Positions 58,820-64,000 of a stretch of 64,000 bases of DNA are shown here, in pieces (position 1 is the stretch's first letter; the number at the start of each line of letters is the position of its first letter). The notes below the pieces were generated by a model. The model did no database searches. It was not told where the DNA came from and was given only the letters and a program-made list of their open reading frames with translations. The translations under genes and the position numbers were made by a program. The DNA is from Aurelia coerulea (taxonomy: Eukaryota; Cnidaria; Scyphozoa; Semaeostomeae; Ulmaridae), in assembly GCA_039566865.1 (NCBI GenBank), contig CM076955.1:312501-376500 (forward strand), in the 5' to 3' direction.

Positions 58820-60060
58820 TTAACTATTGCATCATGCATAAAAGAAACTTATCTCTCGCTTTTCCAACTGAACTGAACTGTTAACCTAAAACTCCCATGC
58901 ATCAATCAGCCATCAAAATAATTGCCTTCACAGAGAGAATATCATTTGGAGAGTAGCATTTGCCTTGATTCATGCAGCATCGTTTCTTTGGAATTCGATC
59001 CTTTCAAGGAATTGTGTACGAGTCATTCTGAAAGATACGAAAAACAAACTGCAGAGAAACTGAAAATTAGATATCATCTTTAAAAAGATTGGAAAGCAAT
59101 GAGCAAACTGCAGGGTTGTGAAACGGGCAGGGTAAGGTGATGGTAAAATGGGTTATTGATGAATGTGTAGATTTTACTGATTTTGTGTGTTTACGTTGAA
59201 GCCATGAATTTCTGCCACGAACGAAAGCAATTTTATGCATCGGAAAGGCTGCAAGTTTTCAAGCAACAACAACATTTTTCCTCGAGTTTAGATGGTGATA
59301 AAGACCTTTCAAGTGACGCTGATAAAAGGACTTTAGATTTCATCCACAAAACAGGTCGGTTTGCTGAAGATAGATCAAACCTTTGTTTCACGCCATACAG
59401 CCACAAAGCAGCCACAAAGTCCTTTCATTTTTGTTTCCATTTTCGTTTATTTGTATCTTTAAGTAAACATTGTTTATGTGTAGCCTTTTATAATTATATA
59501 TTTAGATGTAATTTAGTTTAATGTTCTATGTAATGACCCTGGGATAGTCATAGGTTCTTGCTTCCCGTGTCATCATCTTAGTTATGTAGGTAAGTAATTT
59601 GTAAGTATAGTCTTGAGTACCTCGTTCTTGTAAGTATTTTTATTGAATATGAAAAAAGAAACAATCCCCGTTTGAAAGGGAGGCCACTGTTCTGTGGATA
59701 TCAAGGGAATGATATTGGCAAATATATCATTCAATGGTGGATATTTGCAAATAAATTCAAATGTTTTTTACTAGCCAGGGGGTAGCTCCCTTGAATTTAA
59801 TATTTTCGATCTATGATCTCTGCTTGAGAATTCAAAAATGTCGCTTTGAAATTACAAATAATCATCAGCTCATCAGCAACTAGGCTAATCAGCTACTGGT
59901 TTCAGTCATAAGGGAATTTTGAACTTCCTTTGGTAGCTTGCTGTATCAGCTTTTGAATGTAAATATATCGAATCGGAACAAACGCTGTCTTACATGATCA
60001 TAGCACTCAACAAAGAACGACCACAAAAATGAGCCAGTAATAACTTTCTAAAAAACTTAC
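58820..60060. other. Mostly non-coding; possible 3' end of the minus-strand gene
   Basis: An open frame on plus (59183-59521) shows no recognised domain. On minus a possible terminal exon (59059-59004) reads SLQFVFRIFQNDSYTIP then stop, in phase with the exon at 60135-60061. Otherwise nothing seen. Confidence 0.3.
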
Positions 60061-61676
60061 CACTAGACACGGGAACTGGTAGATCATCGCTTATGACGTC
60101 ACTTACTCTTAACACTGATACTGAGCTCGAGGTTGCTGTTGATAAAAAATTGGATTAAATTTTGACATTTATGGAGAACAGAGGCCGTGCTGTTTTTGAA
60201 ACTTCGACTTTCTCTTGCAATGAATTAACAACCACTGGTTCAATTGGCTAAAACAAGGTCTCAAACTCTGAAGTGAAGCCTCCCCTGTGAAACTGTATCA
60301 AGGATGGCATAATTAAACGTATAGCTCCTTCACAGCAGCCATACAAAAAGGAACACAATTTTCTTGGGACACCTTGTGCATAGCAACCCCGTGGTATACT
60401 CATTATATTCTTCCAACTTTATTGGAATTTTTAAATGAACTGTCAATTTATAGAGGATATGCAGGGGTTTTAGGCCAAATAAGTATTTTACTGAAATTTC
60501 GTTAATATCCTATCTACCATGAAGTCACTGAAATTACAGTCAAAGCGGAAACCCTACCATGTAAATTCGACCATCATTTGAACATTGATTTTAATAATTG
60601 GCTGACTATTCGAATATTGCTTCGTTATTTGATTCCGTTTTATTCGAATATTGCTTCTGTTGAGTGGAGCATAGTGGGTTACAGTACCGGATGACCCAGA
60701 AAAAAGTGACCCAACGCAATCTGTTCCAGAAAATTAAGTAAGTGGCCGATTGAAATGCTTCAAACGTTGTTCTGTCGCTAAAAGACTAGCTTAAGTATTT
60801 TTCGAATTTTTTTACGGCACGGTAAATTTCCAAAATTAAGGATTTCGAGGAAAAGGGCATGCCTGAAATCCCCAAAAAGTCGTCAAAAACAGGGGATCGA
60901 TTTACAGCCATTTCAAATCTTCGAAACAACGTGGAGCGTGTTTCATTTTAACCTGGGAATAGGTAACCCAGTCGGAAGTCTTCAGAGCAACTTTATAGTC
61001 CTTAGGTACTTAAAAATGTTCTCAGACAGAATGAAACATGCTCCTTGTTGTTTTGAAGATCTGAAATGGTTTCAAATCGATCGCCTGTTTTTGACGACTT
61101 TTTGAGAATTTCAAGCCTGACCTTTTCCTTAAAATCCTTAATTTGGGAACTTTTCCGGGCCCAAAAAAATTGCGAAAAATACTCATAATGCAGGCTAGCC
61201 TTTTAGGGGCAGAACAAGGTTTGAAATATTTCAATCTGCTACTTACTTTTTTTTCTATGAGAGATTGCGTTCGGTCACTTTTTTCTGGGTCACCCGTTAG
61301 GAGTTCTTTCCTCTGGAAACCACAATGAACAAGAATATTCAAGGATTTTGTCATGCAAAGGAAAACACAAATTCAATTAACATACAATTCCAGTTTGAAT
61401 ATTGAAAACGAAGGTATGCTTCTTCTGCTTTAATTGTAAATGCTCAAAAATGTTTTGAAACAAATGTTTCTTTGCCATTATTGTAGTGTATTTTTGTAAT
61501 TAACCATGCAGCAAACAAGGATGCAGAGTACTGTGTATTAGTTGCAACGCCATCAAATAAATTTGATGAACCAAGTCATAACGATATAAAACTTTGAAAT
61601 AATAAAGAACTTACTTGATAATTCACTGCCATCCATGCAGCTTATTATCCATTCGCATTGTAATTCTTCTTCCATT
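60061..61676 (-). CDS. Two phase-compatible exons of an unidentified minus-strand gene
   Basis: Exon 61676-61615 encodes MEEELQCEWIISCMDGSELS after one leading base; exon 60135-60061 encodes TSSSVSVLRVSDVISDDLPV then PVSS. Both have consensus acceptors and donors (TCAA|GTAAGT; AGTG|GTAAG), and the junction phase fits. ISCMDGSEL could be the end of the RRM fold whose start is at 62.6-62.9 kb, but the phase between the two groups does not match, so either an exon is missed or they belong to different transcripts. No family recognised. Confidence 0.3.
60688..61296. mobile_element. 609-bp fold-back element
   Basis: Left arm tgacccagaaaaaagtgacc pairs with the right end; the arms continue for about 230 bp, including tcgtcaaaaacaggggatcg and its inverse. 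It lies in the presumed intron between the exons at 61.6 and 60.1 kb. Confidence 0.75.
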
Positions 61677-61699
61677 CTGAAAAGATAAATTCAAGTTTT

Positions 61700-62205
61700 C
61701 ATTAAAAACCCTGAATTTGAAAATTAGCATTTGGAATACCCTGCTTGGACTTGCACCCGAAAGCCTTTGTCAGATTTTCTCGCGATTAACTGATGTTCAC
61801 AATCGGGTGTTACGCAACACTAAGTTGGATCTAGCCATAGCCATACCTCGAATGAGAGCAGCTTATGGCCAAAAGTCATTTGCTTTCCGCGGAGCTGATA
61901 CATGGAACAAACTCCATTCTGATATTAAATTAGCCCCTTCCATCCAGTCATTTAAAACCAAGCTCAGAAGCTCATAATTGATTAGATTCACAGAAAGCTG
62001 GTTTTACATTTTTTTTTTATTTTCCATTTAAGTTTTTGATGAATATATATATATTGTACATTTGTAGGTTTAGTTGAATATTGTAATTAGGTTAGTTTTC
62101 ATTGTAATTAGGTTAGCTTTATTTTTAGTTGCAGGGTACATTGTAAAACAGTTACTTAAACTGAATTGTAACCCTGGGTAAACAATTTTAGAATAAAATA
62201 AAATA
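61700..62205 (+). mobile_element. LINE 3' end fragment
   Basis: Open frame 61717-61977 encodes LLGLAPESLCQIFSRLTDVH and SFAFRGADTWNKLHSDIKLA, the typical C-terminus of RT proteins (compare YGTKLWNSLP at 41.6 kb). It is followed by a T-rich untranslated part and an A-rich end (aataaaataaaata) near 62205. Strongly 5'-truncated. Confidence 0.75.
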
Positions 62206-62571
62206 TTAAGATGAATAGAATGATCATTGGCATTACAAGCGAAGTGAAAATCCAAAAATCAAAAGAGACATGTTCAGTAGAATCTAACTCATGCATACTT
62301 CCAAGGTACGTGGGCAAGTTTGAAACTTTTTCTCCAGGCAGCTGTAAGAATTCCTTCAAACAGAATTCACAAGAACTGTAGCATAGCAATCTATACAAAC
62401 CCGTGAGAATTCTTACATCAAAATTATATTAAGCTTATATGAAAAAACCGTGCTCAGAAGCCAGAAATATTTTATAAGAAAAAATAAAGCAGTCCGATGT
62501 TGAGTCATGCAAGAAATTTACTGAAATTCAAATATCAATCTATTTATAGTTGTACCTTATCAACGCCTTAC

Positions 62572-63833
62572 CAGTCTTGTAAAACTGGCATGATTCCATT
62601 TTTCCAAAAGTTTCAATCATCTCTTTGATTTCCTGTAGAAGATAAATCAATCATCCAGTAATATTTTAGCTGTTTAAATTTTAGCTTTAAAGAAAATGTT
62701 CATCTTGGAAAGTTTCACATCTTTTAGCTACCACTTTTTTCAAGCAAGAAACTTTTTGAGAGCACCATTCACTCACTCTTTCAGTAAGTATTTTCGTAAA
62801 TCATTTAATACAAATAATTTAAATTTACCTTTTTTGATTCAACACTCAGTGGTAATCCATCAATGATTATCCATCTCTCTGGCATTTCTAGCATCTAAGA
62901 TATCAAAAAAGTATGTTTCAAAAATTGTTATTTCAACTTCAAATGTTAGTTTTGCAAGTAAAACTGTCTTTGAATTAATTAAATGCAATATTGGATGACA
63001 ATATTATTGGACATTTCAAATATCCGACAATATAAAAGTCCATAATTTTTTGTAGTCTGAAACATTTGCTGTCAAGATTTTTTGTGGAGCAGAAATATCA
63101 CAGGTTTGCGTTTTCTTAATGTATGTAATTTCTTCCTCGTAAGAATTTTGCACAGTAAAGAAATGCATTGGCTAGGAAGATAATGAATATAATTTACTAC
63201 CTTTAAAAGATTTGTTGTGAGTTTTCCTGCATCATCATCACAAATTGCATCATCTTTAACTGGATTTACCTATTCAATGGAGACAATATAAATTGTTGAA
63301 AAAAGATATTTATTACCTTTCATGAATGCAATATAATCAAGAACTCTTATATGATATCAAAGAATGTACAAATTTTGAACAAGAATTCTTAAGAACTTAA
63401 ACAAATTTCTGAAAATTTCTTTAGAATTCTTAGACAGGGGAGCATTTATTAATTAATATACTCAAGGCTTGTACTGTATTTCAAACATTTCCAAAGTGTG
63501 GTGAAATTTTTGAAAAAAATGAACAATTTTATATCAAAAGATTTCTAATTTACCAATCAAGGCCTGTGTACTGTACATTAACAGGACAAGAATTCTTTAC
63601 AATCTGATAAGAATTCTGGAGCCATATGAAAGACTGCAGATTTTTAACAACAAAGAGTTCTTAGGCAGGAAAACCATGCAAATGTGTGCAAGGCCTGTAT
63701 TGTGGTAACTAAAAGGAATCATCCAAAAAACTGATACCTCCTGTTCTACATTTGCTGTTGTTGTTTGAGTGTCTTTGCTTTCTTTGTTAACAGTTGCAAC
63801 ATTGTTTGTGACATCAGCTTTAGGAGCACCTAC
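62572..63833 (-). CDS. Unidentified gene with an RRM-like segment (partial, continues beyond the right edge)
   Basis: Four exons with good splice sites join in phase: 63833-63738 (VGAPKADVTNNVATVNKESK..., polar), 63269-63201 (VNPVKDDAICDDDAGKLTTN), 62894-62829 (MLEMPERWIIIDGLPLSVES) and 62632-62572 (EIKEMIETFGKMESCQFYKT). The last two read like the first half of an RNA-recognition motif: a hydrophobic RNP2-like strand WIIIDGLP, then the helix EIKEMIETFGKMESCQ. The low-complexity N-terminal part precedes it. The upstream end lies outside the window and the downstream continuation is unsettled. RRM assignment is tentative. Confidence 0.45.
63560..63720. repeat. Dispersed repeat, second copy of 30290-30420
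   Basis: Both stretches share ggagccatatgaaagactgc or its variant, aacaagaattcttagg and a final gcac/gcaag tract. It lies in the intron next to the exon at 63738-63833. Class unknown. Confidence 0.55.
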
Positions 63834-64000
63834 CTTTGAAAAAATCATGTCCATAAAATGATTTATCATTAAACATAAATGAGATTCCAAAATCAGTAAA
63901 CAATGAAATAATGAAAATATTTAAAGACATTTTGACACTTAACTCATTCCATAAAACTTTTTACTGCAATCTACAGTATGTGATAATACATTAATATCTG

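Noticed and set aside
59183..59521. 112-codon open frame on plus
   Set aside because: No domain or splice support; the hydrophobic, cysteine-containing end looks like chance translation of T-rich DNA.

Overview
The window is animal nuclear DNA. Genes are split by GT-AG introns, are sparse, and sit in AT-rich sequence dense with small inverted-repeat transposons, LINE fragments and microsatellites. Recognisable proteins are conserved metazoan ones (RAC1-type GTPase, CRLF3, mitochondrial enoyl-CoA hydratase, NOSIP). Together with divergent VEGF-C-like cysteine repeats they suggest a marine invertebrate. A cnidarian is a reasonable guess, but the sequence does not prove the phylum.

Layout. 1-4.1 kb: 3' five coding exons of a RAC1 gene (+). 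5-6.7 kb: degenerate repeats and an RT scrap. 6.9-15.5 kb: complete seven-exon CRLF3 (+), with a likely promoter near 6.95 kb. 16-26.2 kb: repeat-rich intergenic DNA holding pogo-like, CCGGGTGTCCC and TAGACGAT fold-back elements, a 60-bp minisatellite, a RecQ-like helicase pseudogene broken by nested elements, a candidate small gene on minus (24.0-24.6 kb), and a Harbinger-like MITE. 26.7-31.8 kb: complete eight-exon ECHS1 (-). 32.1-35.05 kb: complete three-exon NOSIP (+), head-to-head with ECHS1 and 260 bp apart. 36.6-50.1 kb: a tandem array of three minus-strand genes plus a remnant. 50-58.5 kb: transposon territory, including a 3.7-kb terminal-inverted-repeat element that carries two LINE reverse transcriptase bodies. 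59-64 kb: exons of an unidentified minus-strand gene with an RRM-like segment, running off the right edge, plus more elements.

The most interesting locus is the 36.6-50.1 kb array. Each gene encodes a signal peptide, a PDGF/VEGF-like cysteine domain, a run of VEGF-C/D-type C-x(10)-CxCxC repeats, a single transmembrane helix and a cytoplasmic tail. These look like membrane-tethered VEGF-like ligands lacking the cysteines that normally link VEGF dimers. The two youngest copies are near-identical in flanks, signal peptide and stalk but differ strongly in the middle of the ligand domain. A non-coding 5' block, probably a 5'UTR exon plus promoter, is kept upstream of all three genes, which supports their being real transcribed genes. 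Transposon insertions present in one copy and absent from another give direct evidence of element boundaries.

Exon coordinates were derived by hand from reading frame, splice consensus and phase matching. Family names rest on recognising the protein sequence; no database search was run.
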